Of a DNA stretch of 64,000 nucleotides, positions 29,990 through 43,203 are shown piece by piece. The DNA is taken from NCBI GenBank assembly GCA_029237695.1, contig CM055275.1:9498899-9562898 (forward strand). The letters are read 5' to 3'. Numbering within the stretch: the first letter of the stretch is position 1; each line of letters starts with the position of its first letter. The notes beneath the pieces are model-generated. The model was not told where the DNA came from, did not search any database, and saw only the letters and a list, made by a program, of their open reading frames with translations. The stretch is from Conchocele bisecta. Lineage: Eukaryota; Mollusca; Bivalvia; Lucinida; Thyasiridae. The position numbers and the translations under genes were made by a program.

Positions 29990-30400
29990 CGTGACGCAAC
30001 GTTGAAACATTGCGCTGCGGTAATGCTATGGTGCCACGTTTGTCTAGTGTTTTGCGATGTTGAAACATTGCGCTGCGGTATGCTATGTTGTGGCCACGTT
30101 GTTAGGTCTTGTTGCGTATGTTGAAACATTGCGCTGCGGTATGCTATGTTGTGGCCACGTTGTTAGGTCTTGTTGCGTATGTTGAAACATTGCGCTGCGG
30201 TATGCTATGTTGCACGGTTGTATCTTGTGCGTATGTTGCACATGCTTCTGCGGTATGCTATGTTGTGGCGACGTTGTTAGGTCTTGTTGCGTATGTTGAA
30301 ACATTGCGCTGCGGTATGTTATGTTGTGGCCGCGTTGTTAGGTCTTGTTGCGTATGTTGAAAAATTTCGCTGCTATATGCTATGTTGTGGCCACGTTGCA
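29990..30400. repeat. Tandem repeat, period about 60 bp
   Basis: Six to seven units of 'tgttgaaacattgcgctgcg gtatgctatgttgtggccac gttgttaggtcttgttgcgta'. The ORFs on both strands here are products of the repeat. Confidence 0.85.
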
Positions 30401-30860
30401 CCCACGTTCCCCGTGCCACGTTATGCCACCCTGTGTCACGCTATGTAACGTAACTAACATTGTTGAGATCACCATCTGAATTGCACCTTCTGTGGAACCT
30501 CTCTAAGACGAACAACGGAGTAGTTCTGCAATCATACTTTTATTACCACGCAATATATCGTATAGTGAATTTATCCAAAATTAACAACACAACCCGAGTG
30601 TATACCGCTAAGCGAGCAATTTGTAGACTCACTAGCCATCCCCAACAGACGGCCTTATATATTCTACAGATGACATTTAATGTTTATTGCATCAGAATTA
30701 CCCGATTGAACTGGCCCCCGTTGATGTGGTAATGCTTGATTTAAAACGGCGCGGCCAAAACGTGAAACTATGACTGGGGCAATAGCAATTCACGTTTGAT
30801 ATAGTAAAAAATCAACATAAGAATACAAATTAACACGTCCGGTAATGGTAAATAAATGTT
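30400..30860. other. No gene seen
   Basis: A short unsupported ORF only. Confidence 0.3.
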
Positions 30861-30879
30861 TATTTTGCGAGACAAATGT

Positions 30880-31440
30880 CATATTTAAAGAATGAACGAA
30901 ACCTACTGTCTGTTTCACGAAAGCTGCCCAAATATGACGGCTATATAAACAATTCAAAAACGATATATTTTTCGGTAATATTACATTAAAGGCAAATTTA
31001 GGAATGAACATTCTTTTTAATTCGTGAAATTTGGTCCAAAATTGATTTTATTACGAAAAACAAATTTCCCCATGTTAAATCTTTCTAATTTCAGAAATTG
31101 TGGGCCGATTTTCAAAATCTAACTTTTGTTTTCTTAGTTAGATCATTTCCAAGCTATGTAGCCACGTTTCGGAGTCAATTTCCAATTGTTTTCATATTTT
31201 GGCTACTCCCCCAAGTCCTACACCTCCTTTTCCCCTATGTTAAATTCCCATAGACAAGTCCATTTTTCGTAATAAAATCAAAATATTTGGTTAAATTTAA
31301 CGAAATAAAAAGAAGGCTCATTCTTAAATGTTCATCAAGTTTCATATTATTGAAAAAAATAATGTTTTTGTATTGTTTAAATGACCGTAAAATTTGGGCA
31401 GGTTTCGTGAAACAGACAGTATGTCTCCATATATTACAAA
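30880..31440. mobile_element. Fold-back element, arms about 160 bp
   Basis: The left arm (30895-31050, 'ctgtctgtttcacgaaagct' ... 'aaattgattttattacg') recurs inverted at 31265-31430. A third, partial copy with the loop is at 40865-41170. The loop holds the A-rich 'cccccaagtcctacacctcc' segment. Non-coding. Confidence 0.65.
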
Positions 31441-31887
31441 CTTGGACGTGGGAGTCTAGGTTTAAGGCCAACATATCAAGCAATTAAGATAAACAGCTGC
31501 AAATGTCGTTTTGTGTTAATAACAAAATAAATTACCTGTCGACAGCAGGTGCCCGTGCGAAACAAATTTTAAAATTAAGAGGCTGCACACATGTTCATAG
31601 CACATTTAAAACTAAATATCTTAATTATCTATTGATGTACGAGGTACAGTCATAAAGTTATCGGACTTTTTTCATAAAGAGTGTAATCTACATTGTTTGT
31701 TCTTTATGTGACATTTACATGTGGACAAATCGTATTGCTTTGAAATATACTTTTCGACAAACCATTCGTGCATCATACGTAACCATCATGACCATAGCAA
31801 TGAAATGACGTCACTGCGGAGCAGTTGAAAAGTCTAACGTTTCATGAAATACCTTTATTTGGCGTTTCATAGTTTTGCGGAGTATCA

Positions 31888-32128
31888 GGGGGCCGTTTCA
31901 CTAAAGGTCGTACGACTAAAGAGTTCGTAAGCGCAAAATTATGATAGTCTGTACATTTCACATTAACAATGTTGTCTTGTAAACGATTATTGGATTAACA
32001 TTTATTGAGCATAGGCTGCATATGCAGCCTATGCTCAATACATGTAAATCTATTGAAATTTCCAAATGATCCGAAATTTGCACTTACGAACATTTTAGTC
32101 GTACGAAGTTTCGAAAAACGGCCCCCTG
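31888..32128. mobile_element. MITE with AGGGGGCCGTTT inverted ends
   Basis: Ends 'agggggccgtttcactaa' / 'aaaacggccccct', inner arm 'tcgtacgactaaagagttcg' and complement, and a central hairpin 'gagcataggctgca|tgcagcctatgctc'. About 240 bp, non-coding. Confidence 0.7.
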
Positions 32129-32249
32129 GCTCCGGACACTAACCGTATTGTTCCATCAACTGAATGTATGAACTATGCACTGTCAAAGTATTCGTTTGAA
32201 ACGAAATATATGACAAACACATATGCCTTTATTGCAGGAAATTCAAAGC

Positions 32250-32870
32250 TAGTACGGTTAAAAAGTTTTACTTCTTACAAGGTAAAATTGTGAGATTGTA
32301 AGTCAAAAAGGGGGAGAATATCCATGACCAGGGGTCTAACAAAAAATCACTTTGCGCATATATACACCATGAGGAAGACACATACCAAGTTTCAAGTACA
32401 TGCACCAAGCTATTACATTTAAAATAACTTACTTCTTACAAGGCGAACTGGGAAATTCTAAGTAGAAAACGGGGAGATAATCCATGACCGGGTGTCGAAT
32501 CAAAAATCGAAATTTGCGCATCTACACATCATAAGGAAGCCAGACACCAAATTTCAAGTAGCTACCTATTACGGTTACATTTTTTTACTTCTTACAAGGC
32601 TAAATTGGGAATTTCAATGTCGAAAATTGGGAGATAATCCATGACCGGGGGTCGAATCAAAATTATAAATTCGCTTTGCGCATCTACACATCATAAGAAA
32701 GCCACACACCAAGTCCCTACATAAAATGTTTTGCGTATTACAAAACAAAATTAGGAAATTCTAAGTCGAAATAGGGGAGATAATCCATCACAGGGGGTCG
32801 AATCAAAAATAGAAATTCACTAGGCGCATCTACACACCATAGGGAAGGCACACACGAATGTACAAGCCCC
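32250..32870. repeat. Tandem repeat, period about 115-125 bp
   Basis: About five diverged units, each with 'ttacttcttacaaggc', 'ggggagataatccatgac', 'ggggtcgaatcaaaaat' and 'gcgcatctacacatcataag'. The divergence suggests an old array. Confidence 0.8.
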
Positions 32871-32879
32871 TAGCTATTG

Positions 32880-33640
32880 ATATGGCTGCCCCTGGTGAAG
32901 CCAAATCGTCAATAAAAGTATATGACATTCAAAACAAAGTTAACCGTCCGACTGCATACGATTATGTGGAGGTGATATACACTGTACATTTGCATTCAGT
33001 CCCTTTTCAGGGGGTGGGATCACGTGGTTTCCGAAAGGCGTGATGCCATGCATTTAGATGTGTTTTGATAAAATATAAGACCGACATGTCAACATAGATC
33101 AACTATATCCAATATGAAATATAAGACCGACATGTCAACATAGATCCACTTTCTCCCATATTAATCATCAGACAGATTCATTCATTCATTCAATCTGTAT
33201 TTCCTCCTTTAAGGAGATATAGCAGAAGTAACATACAATGCTATATACAGTACATGTAGAAAACATACAAACTCTAAATGAGTGATAATATGACGAGTGT
33301 TGATATAGTTGTAAACCTACATCTGCGTGCTACATGAGTATGTCAGTATGTGGTGCGTCTCGACTGGTCAACTGATCTCGGGGCATGTGTGGTAGTTCTA
33401 ATAGTGGTGATTCTCATTGTACTTTATAGTATAATTATGCGTATGTACACATAGTTTGGTATGCCCCGGTTACAGGGCCATTCCGTCGCACAACGTCACA
33501 ATCACAATGACTTAATTCTCCATATGCTTTTAGAATATCTAGCAATTACACTCTGAACATATTCCGCACAATATTCGCGATCATTCTAAAACAGTCAATT
33601 CGGAATTACAACAAAGTATCATTCAATAATGTGGTGTGCG
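32880..33640. other. No gene seen
   Basis: A short direct duplication of 'aagaccgacatgtcaacata' (33073-33160) is the only structure found. It directly abuts the 3' end of the minus-strand LINE. Confidence 0.35.
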
Positions 33641-33649
33641 GGTGCTTCC

Positions 33650-36600
33650 CTATCAATACACATATAACGTGTTCAGTCGAGCTGGAGCATAATTCTTCGA
33701 CACCTCGACACCATACGCACGATGTGTGTACTGTTTGAATGAGGTTATAATCAGCGATGTTAGATCGCAATCTGCAATAATGTGAGTTACTGAGTCTACA
33801 TACATTTTACCACAATGCAAGTATGTTTGTTCAATGTCTACTGGCTTTGTTACCCAAAATTGTGCGATAAGTTGCGTTGTTCGCATGTTGTATGTGTCAT
33901 ATGCACACGTATATGGCAATGCATGTGTATTCCCGTTGTCGTGTAGGTTCACAAATCGCATGAAGTCGGTATCTGCGGCCATGCGTGATTGGCGTAATTG
34001 TTCTTGTTTTATGGTAACAGTGTTGTTTACTATAGTTTTCCACGAGTGCTTGCTCGGGAACAGTATTGTGTTTCTGTAAGCATTCAAGTGATATATATCA
34101 AATTGTATTTGTGTAATACTGTGTATATGCCTGGAATAAATCCTGTCATGTTTGGGCTGTTGTGGTTGATATACATGTTTAGTTTGTAATGGAATATGTT
34201 ACTTGATATTGTGGATGCCTGGGAAACGCAAGGTTTTTGTAAAAATAACAATTTTCTGGGATCGATTTCTATCGTAGTGTTCTGAATACCCAGCATCGCT
34301 TCACACAGGTCTGCTCGCGTTAACGTTTTAAAGTTATGAATGCGTTTTATGCACATGTGTTGAGGGTGTTCAGTTCCAGATGGTCCTGTTGGCAGAGATT
34401 GTTCCATACTTCACAGCCATATGTTAGCGTCGGAATTACTACCGACTTGTGAGATTGAAACCATTGGGTGGTACACCTATAGGTGTTTCTCGCTTTCCTG
34501 CACAAGTCTCTAGTTCTATTTATTGCGGAGCGACAACACTCTTGGCGAATACCCAGGTGGACCACTTGAGTGACTTGGGGAAGCATTTTGTACCCAAGGT
34601 TCATTTTAAATTATTGATTAAGGGCTTTCCTGTTCTTGCTAAATATAATTATGTTTCATTTACTGACATTTATTTCATAACGTCATTTACAAGAATATTA
34701 ATATACTTCATCAAGTAAGTTATGTAGTCCAGACGGGGAATTGGCCAATAGGGTAACGTCATCCGCTAGTGTAGGACAGCAGCAATTTATCTCGCCCATT
34801 CTACAGCCTATATTCGACTCTTCGAAGCTGGTATATATAGACGAGATAGAAAAATGCTGAACATACCCCGCCGGAAACCACTGAGATAATTTTAGGTTTA
34901 TCAAAACATATGCTTCAATGTTGTCATACGTATTCACTGATAATCGCCAGAACCTTCCACGGAAATCCACGTCATGCAATTTAACTAGCAGGCCGTGGTG
35001 CCACACTGTGTCGGAAGCTATGCGTGTATCAATGAATGCCGCGTACGTACTACTGTGTTTGTCAATGTTATATTGTATAATTGTTTCGTGTAGGTTAAAC
35101 GCCGCAGTTATACAGCTTGCGCCTTTTTGGAAACCTTGTTGGTTTGGTGATCGGATTGCAATTTGACGTTCAATAATATATTTATTCATTCTTTCTTCCA
35201 ATATATTTTGAAATAGTTTGTATAAGCAAGGAATTAGTGTTATAGGCCGATAGTTGTCTGGGTTGGAAGTGCTTTTTCCCGCGCCTTTGTGTAGGGGAAT
35301 AATTAAACCTCGTTTCCAGGCAGCTGGAATATGTTATAATTTTAGCACTGCATTGAATATATTTGTTATGTATGTTACGAGCGTTTCACCTCCATACCGG
35401 ATATGCTCATTTTGTATCATGTCCCATCCCGGTGCTTTCTTCTTTTTCAGAGAAATCGTTATTCGCATTAGCTCGACAGGGGTTATTTCTGCGTTCATAA
35501 TTTCACACGGTGTTCTAACGATGTCGTGTAATATACGTTGACATTTCTATTTCGTGTTTAAAATGCTCATCATATTGTCGTTTGGTTTTGGAGATTACAC
35601 GTTTTCGAAGTATCCTGCGAATACCGATAATATATCATTTGATGCCGTCAGTACGTTTCCATTGTGCACTATTTCGGCGATCGTGGATTTCACTGTGATA
35701 TTTCGTTTCTTTTTAACAAGGAACCAGAACAGTCGTAAGTCGCACTCGACTGTTTTGTTAAGGTCCAAAATTGACGTGTTAATTCTTGGTTCACTTTACG
35801 TTGCCAGTTTCGAAAGTCGTTTTTCATCAATGTGTATCTCTTAAATGTTGCATAGCTTTGGTCAGCAGAAGCTCGAGGGCAGCCAGCTGTTGCCCATTTA
35901 TCATGTTTATTCTTGAAATTGCTTTCAAGACGATCGATGCTTTTCTTTTACATCAGCTGTCCAATACGGTTTTGTATGTATGTTAAATATTTTGGTGGGT
36001 GGTGTGTGTTGAGCACTGGAAATCAGGCAGTTAGTAATTGCCGAGCTGTTATATAGTGGTTATCTCCCTTTGGCACGTATTGTCAAGTAAACACATAACA
36101 GTATCCTGGTATGCCCGTAGATGTACGTCTGTTGATTTATGCCATGCTGTCCAGATGGCATCTTCTTCTTGGAATTCTGGGATACTGCGAGGTAGAATGA
36201 ATGTACTAACTACGGGGAGATGGTTCCCTCCTCAATAATTTCACAACTGCTAATGCAGGAATTTAACACTTCGTCCACGAGAATATAATCGAGCATGGTA
36301 TGTGACCTAATGTATATTAAGTTGGCTCCTTACATAATGGCGACTCGTTAACTGCATACATACTATTTCTTTGTATAAATTGTTTGAGGTGTAATGATTT
36401 GTGGAGGTTTACATACTTTGCATTCCGAATGCTGGCATTCATATCACCAGCTACATGGAGCAAAGCCCATCTAGAAAGTCTAACTCATTTCTATATGAAA
36501 TTAAGTTGTTCTCTGACGGTAAGTATACAGAAAATATATGGAGTGGCCTGGTCATTGCACACACTAGCTTTAACCCGACAATACGTATAATGTTACACAT

Positions 36601-36669
36601 TTCAGATATCACTTGTACCGCCGACATGAGTACGCACTTTCTACATCCATACGTATGTACATCATATTT
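33650..36669 (-). pseudogene. LINE (Jockey/CR1-like), endonuclease and reverse transcriptase, broken
   Basis: Reading from 36669 downward, endonuclease motifs come first (HIFSVYLPSENN; GDMNASIRNAKY; TMLDYILVDEVLNSC). The RT start region follows at about 35400-35200 (PAAWKRGLIIPLHKG, NPDNYRPITLIPCLYKLFQN), then 34698-35201 (NQQGFQKGASCITAAFNLHE; CPTLADDVTLL catalytic box). The C-terminal region is at 33653-34604 (IPTLTYGCEVWNNL; MCIKRIHNFKTLTRADLCEA; HCGKMYVDSVTHIIADCDL). Several frameshifts and stops separate the parts. ORF1 is absent and the 5' end is cut by the palindromic MITE at 36670. The endonuclease is of the same kind as at 49480-49856. Confidence 0.85.
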
Positions 36670-36959
36670 CAGTAGGTGATTTCATCAAAATTGCAAAGTA
36701 TACTTATCTAGCAAAGTATACTTTGAGAGAGTAATCATTTATTTTTCCAGAAATGCATTATTTCATATAAAACAAACGACTCCATATATTTTATGATTAT
36801 AATCGCACATTATTACTCTGAATTTATTACATTATCACACCCAAAATGGCTGTGATAATGTAATAAATTCATTATAATAAAAAGTAATAACAAATTTCTC
36901 CCTCAAAGTATACTTTGCGAGGTAAGTATACTTTGCAATTTTGATGAAATCGGCTACTG
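36670..36959. mobile_element. Palindromic MITE, CAGTAGCCGATTTCA family, copy 3
   Basis: It lies at the 5' truncation point of the LINE. The next 35 bases (gtagtgccggtacgctgtat ...) recur inverted at 40475-40510 beside copy 4, so copies 3 and 4 share flanking DNA. Confidence 0.7.
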
Positions 36960-37071
36960 GTGTAGTGCCGGTACGCTGTATACCAACGACTGTGTTACCG
37001 TTCTATGCCCAGCACTCGCCGAGGACAGTGTAAATTGCAGTGGAAGCTGTAAGGCGTGTGAGCACTGATCG

Positions 37072-37495
37072 TATTCAATGTGTATGATCACGTGGTTACA
37101 ACAACAACAACAAGTACTGGAACTTCCAGAAGCCCACCGATTCGAACAACATATTCTTTTATTTTTTCGTTATTATGTAACGGATTTTGATGAAATCTGG
37201 CGCATCAAACGCGTCTTGTTAAGCTGCATTTGGTGGTCTCTGTACTTTGGACCAAACGTCTGTCGTTTTTGCGAAGAATAGATTTCCGTGTGGATTCTTC
37301 GCAAAAACGACATAAGTATGTGCCGAACTCCCGACCAAATGCAGCTCATGAAGACGCGTTTGTTCAGCCATATTTCATCAAAATCCGTTGCATATTAAGG
37401 AAAATATCAAATAAAACTTACTTTGGAGTGGGCAAGATTTCAACACTTTCAGCCATTGTTGTTGTTTTTGTAACCACGTGATCATGCACATTGGT
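37072..37495. mobile_element. Imperfect palindromic element, about 420 bp
   Basis: Ends 'gtgtatgatcacgtggttac' / 'taaccacgtgatcatgcaca', with inner arms 'gcgaagaatagatttccg' / 'tggattcttcgc' at the centre. Fragments with the same end occur near 50540-50570. Non-coding. Confidence 0.65.
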
Positions 37496-37499
37496 GTTG

Positions 37500-38100
37500 A
37501 ATCTTGACATTTAATAAAAAAAACTTTCAGCGTCATTTACGGGAAATATCGTAACGTTTGTAAATGGTTTCCATGAGATCCGGGCCGGTGCGCACCTCTC
37601 TCGCCCTGTGACAAAAGTGGGGCGTCGGCGGGCAAAATCACATGGCCTGTCTAATATTCATGTACATGTATATACAAGTGAATACCGACACCTCGCGAAT
37701 TATCTGTTGTTTTTGTCTCGCCATCGTTAGTGAACAATGAACATTTTGTCGTGGTCGTCGTCGTCTTTCACTTTCGTCCAAATTTTAATATCTCCTAATC
37801 CTTATTCGGGTCAATTTCAATGTTTACCAATAGATTCCTCACATTGATCACGATACGCCCAGTGTAATTCTGGTAACCCTGACCTTCGTTGGTGAGTCAC
37901 TCGCATTGTTTACATTCGTTTTTAGTATCAATTCTATATCGTGTTTTCTATTGTACTATTACTGGAACATCGGACAGAGACGGATATTTCCCGTAAACAT
38001 GGTAAATGACGTTGAAAGTTTTGTTCATGTAATATCAAGATTCCTGAAGGGTCAATACGATCAGGGCTCACACGCCTCACAGCTGCCGTGGCAACTTACA
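37500..38100. other. No gene seen
   Basis: Contains 'cattta(c)gggaaatatcgtaa', related to the small fold-backs near 10250, 19060 and 42560. Nothing else recognised. Confidence 0.3.
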
Positions 38101-38104
38101 CTGT

Positions 38105-38525
38105 TATGGCAAGCCAAATGCACAATAATTCCTTAAAACATGGTTTGGAGCTCAAACCCTAGTTTAGGTTCCTCAAACCCTAGTTTGGGCTCGCCAAATG
38201 CACAATAATTCGCTAAACCCCAGTTTGAGAGTCTAAACCAGGGTTTAGGCTCTCAAACCCCAGTTTGAACAATTATTGTGCATTTGGCCAGAAACTGCCG
38301 TTTGAGGTCGTAATCGAATAAAAAGCCTAAACCCTTGTTTGGACCCAAACCGTGGTTTAAGAAAAAAACTGCCAATCGTGATCCCAAACGGTAGTTTTCT
38401 TAAACCCTGGTTTGAGCAATTATTGTGCACTTGGCGGCAGAAACCACCGTTTGGACTCTCAAACTAGAATTTCTGATAGCTTAAACCACGGTTTGAGCTT
38501 AAACCAGGGTTTAGGCTCAATGTAT
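38105..38525. repeat. Cluster of direct and inverted 'aaaccctggttt' repeats
   Basis: Many copies of 'aaaccctagtttgggctc', 'aaaccccagtttgag' and 'taaaccagggtttaggctc', mixed with 'ccaaatgcacaataattc' in both orientations. The irregular mixture of direct and inverted units suggests a strongly folding region. Confidence 0.7.
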
Positions 38526-38974
38526 GGTTTTCATTGGACGAACATTTTCTCAATGTCTAGTTTTGATTGGCTGACAGAAATTCCTTCCCGCTGGAAGCGT
38601 AGTTATCATTGGTCGGATAATTTGGAAAATCTGGTTTTCATAAACTGACGCGTTTTCGCGCGTCTGCAACAACAATTGAATACTGAAATGGTGACACAAA
38701 TTAACAAAGGATATTTTAATAATTGCCAAAATAATGTTGTCTTATCATAAGACGAATATGAACATGTTTTCTTACTCTCTTGCTGTCATAATCAGCATAT
38801 TTTCCCAATTTATGAACAGTAGCTGCATACTGTAGGTGCGAAACTGTGACGTCAGTTAACACGGGTGACCTTAGAACATATATGTTTGCAGTGTATACCC
38901 TACTCATAATAATTAAGTACTTTTACATTAGCAGATTGTTACTAATAAACATAGCAAATGCTGTATTGACTCAA

Positions 38975-39850
38975 CGACCACCAGCGTATAGCCTGATCAG
39001 ACAGCCGAGAAGCGCAGTGTGATATTGGGCTATACTGGTGGGCTACACCTTGGTGCAAACAATGGATTAAAATGTTATTAACGCAATAATTATCAATCCA
39101 CGCTGATCAGAATATCGACAATCGGTAGATCAGTATAGTCCCTGATCAACTGGCATATACACACAGGCTGCTGAGAATATCACCAACTTGTATACCAGTG
39201 TAGTGCCTGATCAGCATGCTCATCAACTTGGGACGACCACACTATCGCTAATATGTACAACAGTGTAATCCCTGAGCAGCCAGCATATCTAGGTAGGTTG
39301 ATCGGACAATCAGTAATCTGTACACCGGTTTAGTCCCTGAGCAGCCGGCATATCCACTTGGGTTGATCAGACTACCAGTAATATGTACACGAGTGTAGTC
39401 CCTGAGCAGCCGGCATATCTAGGTAGGTTGATCGGACTATCAGTAATCTGTACACCGGTGTAGTCCCTGATCAGGCGGCAGCATGTGCAGCTAAGTTGTT
39501 CATACTATCGGTAATCTATACACCAGCATAGTCCATGAGCAACCGGCATATCTAGTTGTGTTGATCACACTATCAGTACTCTGTACACCAGTGTAGTCCC
39601 CGAGCAGCCGGCATAACTAGCTAGGTTGATCAGCCTATCGGTAATCTGTACACCAGTGTAGTCCCATAGCAGCCGACATATCCAGTTGGGTTGATCAGAC
39701 TATCATTAATCTGTACACCGGTGTATTCCCTGAGCAGCAGGCATATCTAGCTAGGTTGACTAGAATATCGGTAATCTGTACATCGGTGTAGTCCCTGATC
39801 ATGCGGCAGCATGTGTAGCTAAGTTGTTCATACTATCGGTAATCTATGGT
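38975..39850. repeat. Satellite-like array, period about 65 bp
   Basis: About a dozen units of 'gtgtagtccctgagcagccg gcatatctagctaggttgat cagactatcggtaatctgta caccag', moderately diverged. There are no unique spacers. Confidence 0.85.
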
Positions 39851-40060
39851 ATCCGGACAGAACCCCCTGGGACAAAACACCCTCAACCGAAAAATGACTA
39901 CATGGACGTAACCCCATAAATCGTTTTATCAGGTTTGACAAAACACCCTCAATGTTTTTTTCAGGGTGGACGAAACCCCCTCAATCGTTTTCTCAGGGTG
40001 GACGAAACCCCCTCAATCGTTTTCTCAGGGTGGAGAAAACACCCTCATTCGTTTTCGGCT
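39850..40060. repeat. Tandem repeat, period about 36 bp
   Basis: Units of 'cagggtggacgaaaccccct caatcgttttct' type, about five copies. A hairpin (gtgagcagtacaatc / gattgtactgctcac) follows at about 40090-40135. Related sequence 'aagggggtttcgtccaccct' recurs near 40430. Confidence 0.8.
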
Positions 40061-40509
40061 ACCATCTCTGACCAGAAGAAGATGAAGACCCTGTGTGAGC
40101 AGTACAATCGTGGTGATTGTACTGCTCACACAGTGGACATTGGCGGAGTTCATGGTGGCAATTGGACAGTGTATTCGCATTCATTAAGTGTAATTCACAT
40201 GAGTAGTACTACTTGTTTTGAAATGTGCTCAAAATATTATGTATGAGTATATGCCTTGTGCTGTTTATATGGATCATTGTTTGTTGGTATTATTACTAAT
40301 ACTAATAATAAACGGCAAACAAATCAAAAGTTGAGTGGAAAAAGGTTCTATCTCCATTATATATATACATATATATGTAATGAAGATAGACCCTTTCTCC
40401 ACTCAAAACTCCATAAATCCCAGAAATTAAGGGGGTTTCGTCCACCCTCGGCGAGTACTGGACATAGAACGGTTCCACAGTCGTTGGTATACAGCGTACC
40501 GGCACTACA

Positions 40510-40660
40510 CCAGTAGCCGATTTCATCAAAATTGCAAAGCATACTTATCTAGCAAAGTATACTTTGAGAGAGACATTTTCAATTTGTTATTAATTGTTAT
40601 TATACTGAATTTATTACATTATCGCAGCCATTTCGGCTGTGATAATGTAATACATTCAGT
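40510..40660. mobile_element. Partial palindromic MITE, CAGTAGCCGATTTCA family, copy 4
   Basis: The left half and central hairpin are present; the right half is lost after about 40700. Confidence 0.6.
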
Positions 40661-40859
40661 ATAATGGGTCTGCATACTTTTAATCATCCCATTTATGCAG
40701 TCGTTAAACGGGATGTTTATGTATGCATTTTTGTGCGTTTTTGCATTCACAAATCACGTATCTGTTACATGTAACGTATGACATGTACTATATACGTTTG
40801 ACAAACAATGAACTACTGTAACACCGATATACCATTATCGAGGTGCTACGTGTATGTTA

Positions 40860-41170
40860 TATAGCACTACTGTCTGCTTCAAGAAACCTGCCCAAATTTC
40901 ACAGCCATATAAACAATGCAAAAACAGCATTTTCGTTTCGATAATATTAAATTTTAGCAAAATTTAATAATGATCCTTCTTTTTATTTCGTGAAATTTGG
41001 TCAAACATTGATTTTATTACGAATATTTGATTTGTCTATGGGAATTTAACATGGGGGAAAAGGAGGTGGAGGAGCTGTGGGAGGAGTTAAAAAACGAAAA
41101 CGTTTGGAACATGACTCCGAAACCTGGCTAGATAGCTTGGAAATGATCTAACTAAGAAAACAAAAGTTAA
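40860..41170. repeat. Partial copy of the 30880-31440 fold-back
   Basis: It shares 'ctgtctgcttcaagaaacct', 'atttcgtgaaatttggtc' and the loop segment 'gggggaaaaggaggtg'. One arm only. Confidence 0.6.
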
Positions 41171-41173
41171 ATT

Positions 41174-41527
41174 ATTAAGTAAATCGTATATTTCACTCTT
41201 TCAATGAAAATCATGGATATTTTACGGTACTGTATTGAGCCGAATTTACACTGACACTTTCATTGCAATATCGCAGCACCACGCAGTCTGATCATGTCCT
41301 TACGTATGCTGTTGGTGGGAAACATGCCATGTTTCACTGGCTGAATTGCGACCAGTGCCGGCCATGATCAGACTGCGTGGTGCTGCGATAAGCCTCATTT
41401 CTCCATTGACAACAACATTCAATATTGCAATGAAAATGTCAGTGTAAATTCGGCTCAATACAGTACCGTAAAATATCCATGATTTTCATTGAAAGAGTGA
41501 AATATACGATTTACTTAATAAATTAAA
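41174..41527. mobile_element. Long perfect inverted repeat
   Basis: Outer arms of about 110 bp (attaagtaaatcgtatattt ... to ggctcaatacagt-type ends) and inner arms 'cgcagcaccacgcagtctga tcatg' are exact complements. The near absence of mismatches means the element is young or is being corrected. Non-coding. Confidence 0.75.
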
Positions 41528-41754
41528 TGCATCCACAAATGCACAATGTGATTAATAGCAAATAATACAGACACGTTGATAAATGTCACCAGCAAACATA
41601 CTACAGGCACAAGACTGTAAAATTGAAGGCTCAAAGTGACACGGATGTCAGCAATTCGTAGTTTTAGCAAAATTGAAGCAAACTTGCCGTAAATAATGCC
41701 TAATATAAGCGGTGAATGTATGTCTTTACTTGTATTGTATTACTCAATGATTGA

Positions 41755-42260
41755 TGTATAGAGGATATTCCATCGTACATTTTGAATAACGGGGAAAAAT
41801 ACACGAATGTGCGTCGGCTTCCGCGTAAGCAACGAGTGAGCGTAGCTTGCACCGGCGCCGACTGACACGAGTGTATTATTTCCGCTATTCAAACATGTAC
41901 GATGGAATATCACATTTATTACACTTCCACGGCGGATATATATGCACATTTAGTCTATATGAGCCAGATATATTTGAGTGCATGTTTGGAATGTGTTCAA
42001 TAACGTTAACATTCTAGATTAGTCGGGACCCTTTCCAAATTTTTAAATAACTTTATTTTGACTGTAATACAAAATAAACAGTTTGCATGGTGGCTCGTAG
42101 TTTCCAAGAAAACAGGCGCGCAATTACGGGTGTTCTCCTCACGGTGTAAGGAGTTGTTTACGTATTTTCTCTCACATCGAAACCCGTGCAGATAATTTGC
42201 AAGAGTATAACAAAATGTACTAAATGCGATTTTGCAGCAGTAATGTGGTTTAGTACCATT
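41755..42260. mobile_element. Fold-back element, inverted relative of 23670-24335
   Basis: A hairpin of about 170 bp (41760-41912) is followed by the flank shared with 23670-24160. Confidence 0.6.
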
Positions 42261-42459
42261 TTATAGCAGCTATATAGCGTTACGTACAAATATTTCTTTC
42301 GATTTCGACCCAATGACGTGAATATTGCCATGGCAACGGTATACGTGTGGTTTTGATGAAGTCAAAATAAAATTAATATGCTAAATTACCAATATGTATA
42401 TCAAAATTAGCGAAGATTGAAAGATTTTCTGGTGATATAAGAGTTATAAAAAGTGTCCA

Positions 42460-42610
42460 AGTGTCACAGAAACTGTGACATTTGACGTCAGAAGTTGACG
42501 AATGTGGAATTCTGGAATTCTATTCCACATTTGCTCTAAACATTTCGTCAACTTCCGACGACGTTTGCGGAAATATCGTAAGTTTTGTAAAGATGTTTCA
42601 TGATTTTAAA
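42460..42610. repeat. Small fold-back repeat
   Basis: 'gacgtcagaagttgacgaat gtgg' and complement around 'gaattctggaattc'. Relatives flank the PolB element at 10165-10290 and 19050-19150. Confidence 0.55.
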
Positions 42611-42789
42611 TATCCTTAGGTACACACTCACATGGCTTGTCCAATATTAGCAGCACGTATTCCGCTGGCAATAGGTTGTACTATATCCATACACCACAGT
42701 CAACGGTATAAATTTGCGGAATAGCGTTTCCATTTCGAGCACTAAAATATAGCAATACTCTGTAGGGCGCTGATGAACAGGGGACATAT

Positions 42790-43200
42790 TATGGTTTATC
42801 AGGTAACCTGCCCTGTATTGACCGAATACGTACTGACTGATAACATATTGTTGTATCAGGCATTGCCCTGATACAAACATCCGGGTTACAACGAAGTGAC
42901 AATTGACGTTCCATTGATCGGATGACGTCACGTGACGTTACCGAATGACGTCAGTGTAATGACGCAACGTAAACAAGTCCGCGTTCTGTCCATAGAATAC
43001 GACGTCATATAATGTCATTTTCGAGCATAAAACGTTACCTGATAAATATAATACCAGGCTAGTGTCTTTTGATATCAAGTTTATCAGGCTCGGCTCGGAA
43101 ACGGTAGGAATTCCTCGGCAAGCCTCGGAATTCCTACGCGTTTCATAGCCTTGCCTGATGAACTTAATAACAAAAGACACTAGCCTGGTATTCTCTATTT
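42790..43200. mobile_element. Palindromic MITE, ACCAGGCTAGTG family, with interior
   Basis: Inverted relative of 6524-6910: the interior (42790-43045) precedes the palindrome (43047-43198). Confidence 0.6.
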
Positions 43201-43203
43201 ATC

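Noticed and set aside
29804..30360. Cys/Val-rich ORFs on both strands
   Set aside because: Products of the 60-bp tandem repeat.
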